Assembly: GCA_037974335.1 (NCBI GenBank) | Contig: CM075760.1 | Coordinates: 18,942,960 to 19,006,959, forward strand | Source: Prionace glauca | Taxonomy: Eukaryota; Chordata; Chondrichthyes; Carcharhiniformes; Carcharhinidae | DNA: 64,000 nucleotides | Direction of reading: 5' to 3' | Made by a program: the position numbers and the translations under genes | Shown: positions 31,209 through 42,065 of the stretch, piece after piece | How the letters are laid out: every line of letters starts with the position of its first letter | Position numbering within the stretch: position 1 is the stretch's first letter | Notes under the pieces: generated by a model | Databases searched by the model: none | Told to the model about the DNA's origin: nothing | Seen by the model: only the letters and a program-made list of their open reading frames with translations

Positions 31209-31411
31209 CAACACAAAGTGACAATCTGAAAATCCTGGATCAATACTTGTGCCAATTTGAACAGCAGGGAGAAATATCAGTCCCGTTGCATAATTATTCA
31301 TATTTATATTTCCCTTGCTGGTTCCTCCTGTAAAAGCGAGTAGGCTCCCTTCCACTGCATTAAATTTCACTGTAACTGACCACATTGCATCGAACTGACA
31401 TAAACCTTACT

Positions 31412-31616
31412 GCAGGTTTAACCCGCACATCCAAAGATGTGCGGGTTAGGTTCATTGGCTATGCTAAAATTGCCCCTTAGTGTCCTGGGATGTGTAGGTT
31501 AGAGGGATTAGCAGGTAAAATGTGTCGGGATATGGGGATAGGTTCTGGGTGGGATTGTGTTCGGTGCAGACTCGATGGGCTGAAGGGCCTGTTTCTGCAC
31601 TGTAGGGTTCTATGCA
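31412..31616 (+). mobile_element. SINE 3' half inserted after the segmental duplication
   Basis: AACCCGCACATCCAAAGATG, TAGTGTCCTGGGATGTGTAG, TCGGTGCAGACTCGATGGGC and CTGCACTGTAGGGTTCTATG form the body and tail of the tRNA SINE. TGCAG occurs on both sides, and copy B at 57408 reads straight through (ACTGCAGTAAATCC). So the insertion is later than the duplication. Confidence 0.85.
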
Positions 31617-31789
31617 GTAAATCCACTGAACAACATCAGCTTATCACAGCTCTGCTTTCATCACACTGGAAACCAATGTGAAAATATAAACAATTTCAAA
31701 TCTTAACAGACAGAAAGGAATGTGTGAGTGCGGAGAATTGGCACTGTGCACATTACTGTAATCAGTATCTGGGAGAATCAGGCAGATGG

Positions 31790-31837
31790 GATGCTGATGG
31801 TTTCGAGGTTAGGATTCAGCGCTTTCAGATGTCACAG
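31790..31837 (+). pseudogene. tRNA-Glu relic
   Basis: TTCGAGGTTAGGATTCAGCG and CTTTCA match the D-arm and anticodon arm of tRNA-Glu(TTC). The acceptor and T arms are lost. The corresponding relics are at 53002-53051 (GGTGGCCTTGTGGTTAGG) and 57589-57635 (GGGGGTCTCGTGG), so a tRNA-Glu stood next to each tRNA-Gln before the duplications. Confidence 0.6.
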
Positions 31838-32449
31838 ACTGGCCTCGATATATGAAGATTTAATGCATTTTTTTAACGTCAGAGTAAAAAGCTTTGCGGT
31901 TTTCCTTTATCCGACTTGCCAAGGACTTCTCATGCCCCCTACTAGCTCCCCTAAGCCCTATTTTTGAACTCATTCCGAGCTAACTTGTAACCCTATATAG
32001 GTGCCATCAAGAGTTGAAAGTGAAAGTTTGGCCTGGTGTCGCACTGGGTACCAGCTTTGAAGAAATGTACCAACTTAAAGCTTTTGCAGAATGGCATGAT
32101 GCGTATTGTAGTGATATGGGTTGAGTACAAGAGACAGTGTGAAAATAATCTGAATACGTTTTAAGCGTGTTTAGACTGATGTGGTGAAAGCAGAGGCATA
32201 TTTGGGGGAATGAGGCGGTGTGAGAAGGGTTGCAGAGTGCTTGTGTTTTGGAGGAAGGTTGAAAGTTTGACGTGCGGTTGTGAATGAAAGGAAGGTGTTG
32301 ACAGCATGAGAGGCTTGTGCGAAGTTGCGTGTGAGATTTGAGTGAGAGCATTTGTGGGCATTTGGGAATGAAAGGACAAAGTAAGGAAATTACAATGCTG
32401 CCGAGTGAGAAGGAAGAGAGAGCATGTGGGGGTAGCACCAGTAAAAGCA

Positions 32450-32520
32450 GCATTGCTGGTTCAGTGGTAGAATTCTCGCCTGCCACGCGGGAGGCCCGGG
32501 TTCGATTCCCGGCCAATGCA
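32450..32520 (+). tRNA. tRNA-Gly (GCC)
   Basis: A 71-base tRNA: GCATTGC acceptor (the seventh base is C, where the vertebrate gene has G), D arm GGTTCAGTGGTAGAA, anticodon arm CTCGC-CTGCCAC-GCGGG with anticodon GCC, T arm CCGGGTTCGATTCCCGG, and 3' strand CCAATGC + A. The base change puts a C opposite C at the last acceptor pair. Otherwise it looks functional. The duplicate at 58252 has the unchanged acceptor but anticodon CCC. Confidence 0.92.
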
Positions 32521-32587
32521 AAGCTTCTTCTTTCTCCGTTCACTCTGTATATTGACGCGAATCTCCTGTCAAAATTAGGAGAAAACA

Positions 32588-32915
32588 AATAAAGAACAAA
32601 GAACAACACAGCACGGGAAACAGGCCCTTCGGCCCAACGAGCCCGCGCCGCCGTCCCATGGTCAGTGACCTATTCATGACTCTAGTCTATGCCTAATGTG
32701 TGAGGATCAGGGTGGTCCAATATAGGGACAATTTGTTACCCAATCAATCAGCCTAAAAGCACATTTTTGGGATGTGGGAGGAAACCGGAGCACCCGGAGG
32801 AAACCCACGCAACCACGGGGAGAACGCGCAAACTCCCACGGACACAGGCCCAAATCCATGTGTCCGCACAGCAACAGAGATAGCCTCTGAGCTGTCATGA
32901 TGCCCTCGAGATGGG
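32588..32915 (-). mobile_element. Insertion in copy A: LINE-tail fragment plus tRNA SINE
   Basis: The first part (AAAGAACAAAGAACAACACA, AGGCCCTTCGGCCCAACGAG, CATGACTCTAGTCTATGCCT) is the unit also inserted in the LINE at 16358. It continues into a minus-strand tRNA SINE (GGGAGGAAACCGGAGCACCC, GGGGAGAACGCGCAAACTCC) with a decayed head. The duplicate region B at 58391 lacks the whole insert. Confidence 0.82.
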
Positions 32916-33300
32916 GGAATCGACAAGGGGAAATATTAAGTATTGGAACAAATCGCGAGGGAAATGGATCACAATATTCGGAAGGAGGTGCTGTTGTGAA
33001 TGGTGTTATTGATGATTGAGTGGAAAGTGTTGGATCGTTGGGCTACTGGTGGTTCGTTCCCTTCCCTCCCGTTGAATTCCTGCCTGTGATAAGAAACATG
33101 GATTCATTTTAACTGCCAGTTCATAGGAGAAAGGGAATAACCAACACACCACAGCAGTGCTGCAGGATCAACGGAACTAAAGAGACTTGTATAGAATTGT
33201 AAACAGAGCGGTCATGCTGCAGTTCTGGAACAGGTTTTCAGAAATAGAATTGTGGTCATTGACACACAAGTTTAGAATATATTTAACTGCTGTTGTCTCA

Positions 33301-33321
33301 GTCTCTGTGGCGCAATTGGTC

Positions 33322-33357
<36 letters not shown>

Positions 33358-33374
33358 GAGACCACCCAGGGACG
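33301..33374 (+). tRNA. tRNA-Asn (GTT)
   Basis: A 74-base cloverleaf with acceptor GTCTCTG/CAGGGAC, A box TGGCGCAATTGG, anticodon arm TCGGC-TGTTAAC-CGAAA with anticodon GTT, and T arm GTGGTTCGAGACCAC. A T-rich terminator (ATTTTTG) follows at 33376. It is a good match to vertebrate tRNA-Asn. The duplicate is at 58748. Confidence 0.94.
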
Positions 33375-33876
33375 GATTTTTGCTATTTTTCTCACTATCA
33401 GCATTCACGGGTAAACAGTTGCCTGTTTCAACTCATTGAAAAGTCTGGAACTACGAGAGAGAATTTGGTCGTGTACAAGCTGAGACATTGTATATGCCTC
33501 TGATTCTGTGTGTGCCCTTGTATCTCTCGAGTTACCAGGATCTCTGCATGTCTGCGTCTGAATCTAGTGTGCCCCTAAATCTACATGTGTCCCTGAATCT
33601 GTGTATGCCCCCCTGTTTCTCTGTAGGCTCCAATACCTGTGTGTGTGTGTGTGTAAATGTCTGATTCTTTGTGTATTTTTTAAGACTAAACCGTGAAAAT
33701 GTCGGACAAACGAATTGCAGAGAGCAGCAATGTTTACCCACTAAGATTCTGAATTTGATTAACTCTGATAACTGCATCGAATGTACAATTTGAAGTTTCA
33801 AATAATCCCAAATTCAATCTCCAGACATTATCTCCCAATGGGAAATGAAGAACACGGTTTATCTGCGGTGCCTGGT

Positions 33877-33885
33877 TATAAAAAG
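33877..33885 (+). promoter_or_regulatory. TATA-box-like element conserved in both duplicate copies
   Basis: GGTTATAAAAAGGGCG is kept exactly in copy B (59306-59314). CCAATGGG lies about 40 bases upstream (33836; TCAATGGG in copy B). Downstream, TCGGACAATATCGTTCAATA and CAGCAGATGGTGGTGTTGTA are also conserved, but no shared long frame follows. A pol II promoter, perhaps of a decayed histone-type or non-coding gene, is possible. Confidence 0.4.
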
Positions 33886-35078
33886 GGCGAATACGCCAGC
33901 CGAGAGCCTTCTATAAACTCCAATCTCGGACAATATCGTTCAATATTCATATTTCAGCAACCGGTTCGCAGACTCACAAGAACCAGCACCTGCAGTCGCT
34001 GTGGTCCGCCAGCAGATGGTGGTGTTGTATCACTTTAATCACAAGGTTAGTGGAGCAGGTTTGAGGAGATATTTGAGGAAAATGTATTTCCCTGTTTCCA
34101 TGGAAAGAGAACAATCAGTAAAGCAATGGCATTAATGTCTCTGTCAGTAAGATTCACAGGGAAATCTGGCCGAAGGATAATGAATTTAATACTTGCATTC
34201 CTATTTACCTTCCCGCTAGTAAACATGTCGATTACCAGCTAATTATTGTATAACCTTACATTTTAGTGATTTAAAGATTTGTCTATTTTATCATCCAGAC
34301 ATTATCAAATAATATTTCATTATAATTGGACACATGCCTCTTTTTCGCTGGATTTTCCATTCCTCGGCGCTCATTTTTTTCCTTAGTCCGTTCAGAAATC
34401 CAGCCGAACCCTGCCTCTATAATATGTTCTGTGTATATGTAAATATAGTTCCTTGTTATAATTTTTGACTTTAGCACAATTCGAGCCCTAACTTACTTTG
34501 ATCTATAACACAATTTCATCCACACAATTATACTGCACTTTTTAGTTAATATCCATCTATTTTTCTCACTCGCTCTTTGTTCGATTCCATCTATTAGACA
34601 CATTTTATAGAAAAACAATTAGTGAGAAAGTGTCTGCTTTATTAGTGATACACGGGTGTGTTCAGTAGTGCATGACATAGAGCCTAGCACAATAATATCT
34701 GAGATGGAGCCTAATGTAACGTAAGTGAACTCTTGACTAAGTAATAATAGTCCAGAGACGATGACTTGTAGCATTTATCATGGCATGTCTATATGTATTA
34801 ATAAATGAAGCGGCATGTAATGTAGTGTAAACAGTTGCAAAGTCTATTGCAATAATGATTCAAATGAGTCAAACGCAGTATATAAAGAGACATGGCCTAG
34901 TGCATTACTGTACAAGACTGCACCAAATGTGTGATTGTAGTGAACACTGCCATGAACAGTCATAAATGAGACAAGGTTAATTGTAGCCGTTATCGAAGCA
35001 CAGCCCAGTGCATGAATAATGAAATTAAGCTTCAGATTGCGTGATCATTGGTCACAAACTGGTTCAGCTGCTGTCTTA

Positions 35079-35152
35079 GTCTCTGTAGCGCAATTGGTCA
35101 GCGCGTTTGGCTATTAATGGAAAGGTTGTTGGTTCGAGACCACCCAAAGTCG
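35079..35152 (+). pseudogene. tRNA-Asn-like pseudogene
   Basis: The sequence follows tRNA-Asn along 74 bases, but the anticodon arm reads GGCTATTAATGG (anticodon ATT) and its stem no longer pairs well, and the acceptor 3' strand CAAAGTC no longer matches GTCTCTG. The A and B boxes are largely intact, so transcription is conceivable, but folding into a working tRNA is unlikely. Confidence 0.8.
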
Positions 35153-35394
35153 GAATTTTACTATTTCCTCATCATCAGTATTCACGGTTAAACAGTTGCC
35201 TGTTGGCAATGGATCCGTGGGTGCCAATAAAAAATAGCTGTGAATTGTTCCTGTTATCTGGTATTACCAACATTATTTAATGATGATTGACTTCAAACAT
35301 ATTACACATAACATTTTATATATATATATATCTGTACACCATTACATGTATATATATCGTGTATATATACCTTTAAACATAAAAAAAAACAACT

Positions 35395-35630
35395 GAAAAA
35401 TGAGCTATTGGCTGAGCGTTTGTTCCAATTCCACATCCCTGCTTCCATTCATTCCTGGATAGATCATAAATCTGTCTAACCCAAACTGAAATGTGTTCAA
35501 TGATGGAGCATCAACACCCTCTGGAGTAGAGAATTCCCAAGATTCACCAGCCTTTGAGTAAAGCATTTTCACCTCATCACAGTTCTAAATCATCAGCGCC
35601 TTATCCTGAGATTGTGTCTTTGCCGAAATA
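35395..35630 (-). mobile_element. LINE fragment in tRNA block
   Basis: The minus strand holds an old LINE piece (GAGTTCTCTACTCCAGAGGG-type) also present at 41590-41830 and, more diverged, at 39045. The flanks at 35180-35390 are shared with 41401-41580, so the copies were duplicated with the tRNA block. Confidence 0.65.
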
Positions 35631-35683
35631 AAACTAAAGGTAAGTGACTCACGGATGAAGTAATAGTTTAAAGCCAGCCAGCT

Positions 35684-35755
35684 TCCCTGGTGGTCTAGTG
35701 GTTAGGATTCGGCGCTTTCACCGCTGCGGCCCGGGTTCGATTCCCGGTCAGGGAA
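35684..35755 (+). tRNA. tRNA-Glu (TTC)
   Basis: A 72-base cloverleaf: acceptor TCCCTGG/TCAGGGA, D arm TCTAGTGGTTAGGA, anticodon arm CGGCG-CTTTCAC-CGCTG with anticodon TTC, T arm CCGGGTTCGATTCCCGG. The body matches vertebrate tRNA-Glu(CTC) except for the anticodon, so it may have changed anticodon; one stem pair is a wobble. Confidence 0.92.
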
Positions 35756-36175
35756 TGTAGATTTATTGCTGTACAACAATCCTAGGTTACTTCCCGGTCT
35801 GCACCAGTTCTGTCGGAATCAGTATCAGAGAGATTTCCTTTTCAGTATCTAAATTGGAAATGTCACATTTAAAGAACAGAGAAAAAAAGGAGCGACAGAT
35901 TACAAAGCGCTGATGGTACAAATGCTGAGATTATTGGAAGAAAGATGAAAATGATGCATTAATGAATGGGTAGAAATCATTGATCCCTTAGATATTTGCG
36001 AGACGAACGCTTTTAAATATTGATGTTGGGGATAAGATGTACAATCAGATAGAAAGTAGCGGTTATCTTCCTGAATTCAGTGACATGGGCTCTCAGTCTG
36101 ACCATCGGAACCTGCAGCAACACAGCGCAGTTGAACATTGCAGACAGGTTGATTTGCTCCATTAGTTTTCCAGTT

Positions 36176-36248
36176 GTTTCTGTAGTGTAGTGGTTATCAC
36201 ATTCGCCTAACACTCGAAAGGTCCCCGGTTCGAAACCGGGCAAAAACG
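36176..36248 (+). tRNA. tRNA-Val (AAC)
   Basis: A 73-base cloverleaf: D arm TGTAGTGGTTATCAC, anticodon arm TTCGC-CTAACAC-TCGAA with anticodon AAC, T arm CCCGGTTCGAAACCGGG. The acceptor GTTTCTG pairs with CAAAAAC except for one C-A mismatch, and the anticodon stem has a mismatch at its base. Probably functional but weakened. Confidence 0.82.
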
Positions 36249-36284
36249 TTCATTAAGCTTTCTCATGCCGGGGAAGGGAAAAAG

Positions 36285-36452
36285 ACGCGGGTTGATGGGT
36301 TTTTGATGAGAGAGGGGATTAAGGGTTATGGGGAGAGGGCGGGAATGTGGAGCTGAGTCACGACAGATCGGCCATGATCTTATTGAATGGCGGGCCAGGC
36401 TCGAAGGGCTCGTTGGCCTACTCCTGCTCCTATTTCTTATGTTCATTACCTG
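36285..36452 (+). mobile_element. CR1-like LINE 3' tail (TTCTTATG family)
   Basis: GGGTTGATGGGTTTTTGATG, AGGGGATTAAGGGTTATGGG and GGCCTACTCCTGCTCC then TTCTTATGTTC match the end of the LINE at 9401-11027 very closely. It inserted within the 3' flank of the tRNA-Val gene. Confidence 0.88.
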
Positions 36453-36801
36453 AACCTCGATGTTAGAGGCCTGTTATCATTGCCCTCAAATACTTTCCGT
36501 GAAATAAGAACCTATTTTACGTACTGACAGGGAAGTTCGATTTTGACATCGAGCACATATCCGCATCTCATTCAGTCAACAAAGAATTTAATGGGTTTAT
36601 AGGTGCTGACTAATATGGTTAATCACCATCTGATCACTGTTCGATAGTAGTCTGTGCTTAAAAAGACAGATACGAGTTATACAGAGGAAATGACACACAT
36701 TTCACAGAAAAATCACATGACGAAAAGGACACTACACATACACCTGTTTTCAATCTGAGCTGTGAGGCTACAGCAGTAAGGACCAAAACTCAAACCCATT
36801 T

Positions 36802-36883
36802 TACCAGCGGTGGGATGGGAACCCACACCTCCACAGAGACTGGAGTCTTAATCCAGCGCCTTTGACTGCTCGGCCACACTACT
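36802..36883 (-). pseudogene. tRNA-Leu-like gene (AAG), decayed
   Basis: An 82-base match to tRNA-Leu with the long variable arm. The anticodon loop TTAAGAC gives AAG. The A box is altered (GAGCAGTCAAAGG), and the T arm (GGGTTCCCATCCC) and acceptor ends (GGTAGTG...) have lost pairs. I call it a pseudogene, though weak function cannot be excluded. Confidence 0.7.
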
Positions 36884-37129
36884 ACATTAGGATGTATCAT
36901 AATCATATTATTTAATGGAAATGTTACTGAAATTCGTATAAAGCAATGCAGTTGGGGAAGACCATCGGGAGGATTGAGTCAGATCTTTCCCTGTACCAGA
37001 TAAGCCTGAACTGTGTAACAAACAGAAATCATTTCCAGTCAGAAACACAATGAGCGGCACTGAACGGACAGCATCATTTAAACTGTCCTTAAGCTCGTCG
37101 CTTCTCAATTTCCTTTTTGCTCTGTTTTT

Positions 37130-37380
37130 TGAAGGTCAGCAGTGGGGGTGTGGAAATGGCCTTCGCGTGATATTCGCCTCCATCGATTGTACACTGAAGA
37201 AGATGCCACAGCTTCTGAACTCTGGGGATTGACTGGGGGAGGAAGAACACTGACCGCCGGATCCCAGAGGAGGTCGGTGCGTGATTTTTTTGGTGTGTCG
37301 CATCGGAGCTGACGATTGATGAGTCAAATGCAATATTCTGTTCTTACAGGGACATCTGTCAAAAACGGCACCGCACACAC
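37130..37380 (-). mobile_element. Penelope-like element fragment
   Basis: GTGTGGAAATGGCCTTCGCG, GAGGAGGTCGGTGCGTG and GATGAGTCAAATGCAATATTC match the reverse-transcriptase C-terminal part of the Penelope-like fragment at 43590-43830. In both places it stands immediately to the left of a tRNA-Leu, so the element was in place before these blocks were duplicated. Confidence 0.75.
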
Positions 37381-37440
37381 TCCTGTATCCAACCAGAGCT
37401 GTTGGATTTCAACTCCAAGGTCAAAAACTTGCACCAACTC

Positions 37441-37522
37441 TGGCAGCGGTGGGATTCGAACCCACGCCTCGATAGAGACTGGAGCCTAAATCCAGCGCCT
37501 TAGACCGCTCGGCCACGCTACC
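37441..37522 (-). tRNA. tRNA-Leu (TAG)
   Basis: An 82-base cloverleaf with acceptor GGTAGCG, A box TGGCCGAGCGGTC, anticodon arm CTGGA-TTTAGGC-TCCAG (anticodon TAG), long variable arm TCTCTATCGAGG, and T arm GTGGGTTCGAATCCCAC with CGCTGCC + A at the 3' end. Close to the vertebrate consensus. The best preserved of the three tRNA-Leu loci here. Confidence 0.94.
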
Positions 37523-38533
37523 ACACATCAAGGTGTCATAATCATGTATTTTCATTGCATTGATACTGAAATATATCAGAATCCGTGGAGCTGGGATGGG
37601 CCATGAGGAAATCGTATCCGAATAAGATGATCCTGGAATGTGCAGCAAACAAAAATCATCTCCAGTCAGAGACACAATGAGCTGCAGTGAGGAGCCGGCT
37701 CCATTTAAACTGAATTAACCTCGTCTGGACCCCAGAAAGGACAATATGTCTTCCTGTTGAACTGGCTCAGGGTTTTCACTTGAGAAATGACAGAACACAC
37801 GGCGAGGCTGAGATTTGAGCGTTCCGCAGGGAAATAACTGAAATTTATTGTCACTGATTGGAGGAGAGCAATAAATCTTCATTCCCTGGCTTGCAATCAA
37901 AACAGCAGTGAAAGCTTCAAACTCTAACCACCAGACCAGCAGATTACAGCGGGTTTTACAATTTGTTTTGTCCATGATCCTGTTGTTACTTTAATTTCCA
38001 CGCCAGACCACTTGCACCAAAACCTAACACCTGCGAAATGTTACCATTTTCAACACCAGGGAAGTGTTCAGCCAATTGCAGCAATAATTCTACAATAGTT
38101 ATCCCGTCCGAATCCCATGGAATGAAACTGGGCAGATTTTTTTTTTCCGAATCCTTTTTATTGAATACTGAGGGAAAAGTTCTATTCTTCATATTTTTGT
38201 AAATTTTAATTAGTCTGATGGGTTCACCCTGCATTCTCTAATTGTGAAATCAGGGGTCAGTCCTTAAAAGCGGCAGAATGTAAGGTTGGAGGATGTTTTA
38301 TTTGACACAAGGAATGATGGACAAGGTAACACTGAGCTGGTGATTGCGGAACCCGGGTGTTCCAATGATGCAAAGTCATCATTTTCACCACCATGGGCTC
38401 GATGACAGGTGTCAAGTGTGCAAATAAGCAGAGTGCGTTTTTATAATGAGAAACCTGCCCATTGGGTGACGGAAGAGAAGGAAGAGAAACGCTAAAATGA
38501 GGATGATCTGCTGATTGGGAAAGTCACTGTCAG

Positions 38534-38567
38534 CTTCCCTGTTGGATCAGTGGTTTGGATTCTGCAC
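38534..38567 (+). pseudogene. tRNA-Glu 5' half relic
   Basis: TCCCTGTTGGATCAGTGGTT followed by TGGATTCTGCACT matches the acceptor 5' strand, D arm and start of the anticodon arm of tRNA-Glu, then breaks off. An intact copy follows 150 bases downstream. Confidence 0.6.
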
Positions 38568-38714
38568 TGTGGCCACAAGTTTATATCACTTGTGTGTGAT
38601 ATAAACATGGCAATGTGACGGAGAAACTTGTATTTGGTGAATAAAACGACAGAAACAAAACAAAAGGCAGTTGGCTCATGGATAATATAATACTTTATAG
38701 TGTAGTAATCAGCT

Positions 38715-38786
38715 TCCCTGGTTGTCAAGTGGTTAGGATTCGGTGCTTTCACCGCCGCGGCCCGGGTTCGATTCCCGGTCAGGGAA
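38715..38786 (+). tRNA. tRNA-Glu (TTC)
   Basis: A 72-base tRNA with acceptor TCCCTGG/TCAGGGA, anticodon arm CGGTG-CTTTCAC-CGCCG (anticodon TTC; one G-U pair) and an intact T arm. The D arm reads TTGTCAAGTGGTTAGG instead of TGGTCTAGTGG, which affects the A box. The 3' flank (ATGTAGATTTATTGCTGTAC) is the same as after 35684, 42577 and 55281. Confidence 0.86.
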
Positions 38787-39044
38787 TGTAGATTTATTGC
38801 TGTACAACAATCCTGTGTTACTTCCCGGTCTGCACCAGTTCTGTTGGAGTCACTATCAGGGAGATTTCCTCTTTAGTATCTGAATTGGAAATGTTACATT
38901 TAAAGAACAAAGGAAAAAGGGAGCGACAGGCTTCAAAGCACTGATGAGACAAAATGCGGATGATTTTTGGAAGAAAGATGAAAATGATGCATTAATGAAT
39001 GGGTAGAAATCATTGCTCCCCTAGATATTTGCGAGACAAACGCT

Positions 39045-39895
39045 TTTAAATGTTTTTATTCTAACATGAATCTTAGGAGGAGGAGCAGACCACTCGGCCC
39101 ATCGAGATTTCCACCATTCATTATCATCATGGCTGATCTTTGGATATAACTTAGTTTTTCCAGCAACTCCCCATATCCCTGAATTCTCCAAGAAATCAGA
39201 AACCTGTTTATCCCAACTTTATATGTGCTTGATGATGGGACATACATCACTGTCAGGTACAGAGAATGCCAAAGATTCTCACCCTTTGAGTGAAGCAATT
39301 TCTGCTTATCTTGGCCTTAAATGATAATCTGTGCCGCATTGGGTCAGATTCCCGAACAGCAGAAAAAAGAAAGTCTCTCAGCCTTCTTCCATCAAACCGA
39401 ATCAGAACTGTGTAGATTCAAAGAGATCACCTCATATTCTTCTAAACTACAGACAATTTCATCATAGGACAACTTACTGACCCCAGGGAGCAATCTGGTG
39501 AACCTTCTCCTTACCGTTTCTAATGCAAAGCATAAACATTTTTAAATGTGACTGTCACATCTGCGCAGAATATTCAACCTGACTTCAACAAAACCCTGTG
39601 TAACAGGAGAAAAACCTCGTTATTTTTAAACTCCTGTCTGCCGCCAGTAAGAACAAAATGTAATTTCCTTCCAATTAACTGCTGCACCTACATGTGTATT
39701 CCTTGTGTAAATACATCTATTCTATTCTTAATATCAACATTTATATTTTTCAGCTCCTCAAATATGTTCTGGTCATTCTATATTTTTTCACGAAGAAGAA
39801 AATCGGTTTACTTTCCAAAGTTGCACCCGATCTGCCCCTATACTTAGAAGAGCACTCTGTTCCACCTCCCACTCTACCTGCCTTTTTCCTACGGT
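39045..39895 (-). mobile_element. Old LINE fragment
   Basis: The minus strand carries a LINE 3' half with blocks from VFCADVTVTFKNV-like sequence to a tail GGGCCGAGTGGTCTGCTCCT and AAGATTCATGTTAGAAT. No open frame over 100 codons. It separates a tRNA-Glu from tRNA-Thr. Confidence 0.65.
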
Positions 39896-39919
39896 TTATT
39901 GTAACTAAACTTTGTGTGG

Positions 39920-39992
39920 AGGCTCCAGCGAGAATTGAACTCGCGACCCCTGGTTTACTAGACCAGTGCTCTAACCACTGAGCTACGGAGCC
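39920..39992 (-). tRNA. tRNA-Thr (AGT)
   Basis: A 73-base cloverleaf: acceptor GGCTCCG/TGGAGCC, A box TAGCTCAGTGG, anticodon arm CTGGT-CTAGTAA-ACCAG with anticodon AGT, and T arm GCGAGTTCAATTCTCGC. The body resembles vertebrate tRNA-Thr(TGT), with AGT as anticodon. It is the only tRNA-Thr in the window and has no duplicate. Confidence 0.92.
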
Positions 39993-40340
39993 AAATGCTA
40001 TCGCCACCTTGCGGTACGAATAGCATTATCAGTGGATTGAGGAGCAGGATGGGGTTTGAGGTGGGGGATTTTTGATGAATGTGGAAATGTCTGAGGTGGA
40101 GAGCAGAAAGCTAAAAGCCGCAACTTGAAAGTGACATGATTTGACATGTGTGCTGTGTGTGTATTTGACATGTATGTTGTGTATCTGACATGTATGTTCT
40201 TCAGAGTTTTTCGTTAGTGTTACACCTCTGACTTCTCCAGCTCCGATGCCAGTTCATCCAGCTGGAAGATTTAGATGTTGTTCCCTTCACAGACGCTGTG
40301 GGGCGGGTTTTCATTAAATAAAGAATTGAACAAAAAATGA

Positions 40341-40398
40341 TTCACTCCGTGACTGGGAATCGAAACCGCGTCACGGCGCCGATCCTGATCACTGGACC
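40341..40398 (-). pseudogene. tRNA-Glu-like relic
   Basis: Plus-strand GTGACTGGGAATCGAAACCG and GGCGCCGATCCTGATCACTG resemble the reverse complement of tRNA-Glu (T arm, then anticodon arm and D arm), but anticodon-loop bases are missing and stems no longer pair. Confidence 0.45.
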
Positions 40399-41035
40399 TT
40401 CAGTGATGCTGATGTGAAAGATTTGTAATGAATTGACCATCTCTGTGCCCATTGCTTTATTTCCAATAATTTTCAACAAAAATAAGTCACGATGAGAAAT
40501 GACTGGAAGCGAAAATGACAGGATTTGAAGCTCAGTTAGAAATTCCCCATCCATCTTCTGGGCAGGGATTGCAGTCTCAATGTTGGCAATTCTGCAGCTT
40601 ATATCGACAAACAGCCATTCAGTCTGTGTTCCTGTCTGTCTTCTCGATCGGAGTAACTCCGTTTGATAAAGTGTCACCTGGACTCGAAACGTCCGCCCTT
40701 TTCACTCCTTACAGGTGCTGTCAGACATTGGGAGATTTTGGAACATTTCCTCTTTTCCCATCCGCAGTAATTTGCTTTTATCACTGAGGACAATTGACTG
40801 GGATTATTCGAAGAAAGATGAAAATGATGCATTAATGAATGGGCAGAAATCATTGCTCCCTTAGATATTTGCCAGATGAAAGTTTTGATGTTGGGGATAA
40901 GTTGTACAATCAGATTGAAAGTAACGGTTATCTTCCTGAATTCAGTGACATGGGCTCTCAGTCTGACCATCGGAACCTGCAACAACACAGCGCAGTTGAA
41001 CATTGCAGACAGGCAGATTCGCTATACTGTCAGCT

Positions 41036-41108
41036 GTTTCTGTAGTGTAGTAGTTATCACATTCGTCTAACACACGGAAGGTCCCCGGTTCGAAACCGGG
41101 CAGAAACA
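41036..41108 (+). tRNA. tRNA-Val (AAC)
   Basis: A 73-base cloverleaf with perfectly paired acceptor GTTTCTG/CAGAAAC, anticodon arm TTCGT-CTAACAC-ACGGA (anticodon AAC; one G-U pair) and T arm CCCGGTTCGAAACCGGG. The D loop reads TAGTAGTTATC, one base different from the usual TAGTGGTTATC, changing a conserved GG. The 5' flank (350 bases or more) is shared with 36176 and 55678. Confidence 0.86.
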
Positions 41109-41589
41109 ATTATTAAGCTTTCTCGTGTGGTGGAAGGGAAAACTGTTTAATTTGTTGCTCAACATGAACCGAACTTCGATGTTAAACACATGTTATCGTT
41201 GATCGGATATCACCCTCAAATACTTTCTGTGAAATTATAAACACGTTATTTTGACGAAAAGACAGGGAAGTCGGTTTTGACACCGAGCATTTGTCCGCAT
41301 CTTATTCAGTCTACAACAGATTTAATGGGTTTCTAGGTGCAGATTAATATGGTTAATCACCGTCTGAAATATCTGATAGTAGTGTGTGCTCAAAAAGACA
41401 TCAGCATTCACAGCAAACAGTTGCCTGTTGGCAATGGGTCCGTGGGTGCCAATAAAAATTAGCTGTCAATTGTTCCCGGCTGTACTGTTATCTGGTGTTA
41501 CCAACATTATTTAATGACGATTGATTTCTAACACATCACTAATAACATTAAATGTTCCATTACACCACTAAACTTTTTTTTAAAAAAAA

Positions 41590-42065
41590 CTGCAATCGAA
41601 ACATGAACTTGTGGCTGAGCATTTGTTCCAATTCCATATCCCTGTTTCCATTCATTCCTGGATAGATCATTAACCTGTCTAACCCAACCTGAAATGTGTT
41701 CAATGAAGGAACATCAGAACCCTCTGGAGTGGAGAACTCCCAAGATTCACCAGCCTTTGAGTGAAGCAATTTCTCCTCATCTCAGTCCTAAATCATCAGC
41801 GCCTTATCCTGAGATTGTGCCCCCGTGTCTCAGATTCCCGGATCAGAGGAAATAATGTTTCAGTTTTTCAATGCTATCTATTCTTTCCCGTTAAAGCTGT
41901 TGCGATTTTCCAGCATTTTCCGTTTTCGATTCAGATTCCAGCATCCTCAGATTTTGCTTTCATTCTGTCTAAAATGCGGGGATCCAAACTGCACACACTG
42001 TTCCAAATGTGGTCTCAACAAAACCCTGAATTACTGGAGCAAGATTTCAATCACTTCAAAACTTA
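41590..42065 (-). mobile_element. LINE fragment in tRNA block
   Basis: Minus-strand LINE piece sharing its left part and flank with 35395-35630. A short dispersed repeat (GCGATTTTCCAGCATTTTCC) interrupts it near 41895-41950. Confidence 0.6.

Larger units (their letters stand above)
30500..34511. repeat. Segmental duplication copy A (tRNA-Arg relic, Gln, Gly, Asn)
   Basis: About 4.0 kb is repeated in the same orientation as 56482-59916. It is collinear from AAATTTTATGAAAAAATTGAC-type sequence to AGCACAATTCGAGCCCTAAC, including all four tRNA positions and a TATA-type promoter. Copy A is longer mainly because of two later insertions, at 31412-31616 and 32588-32915. Similarity is high throughout by eye. 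Confidence 0.92.

Noticed and set aside
31194-31385. 63-codon minus frame conserved at 57179-57370
   Set aside because: Conservation is explained by the segmental duplication; the frame overlaps the tRNA-Gln gene and is broken in the third paralogue at 52600.
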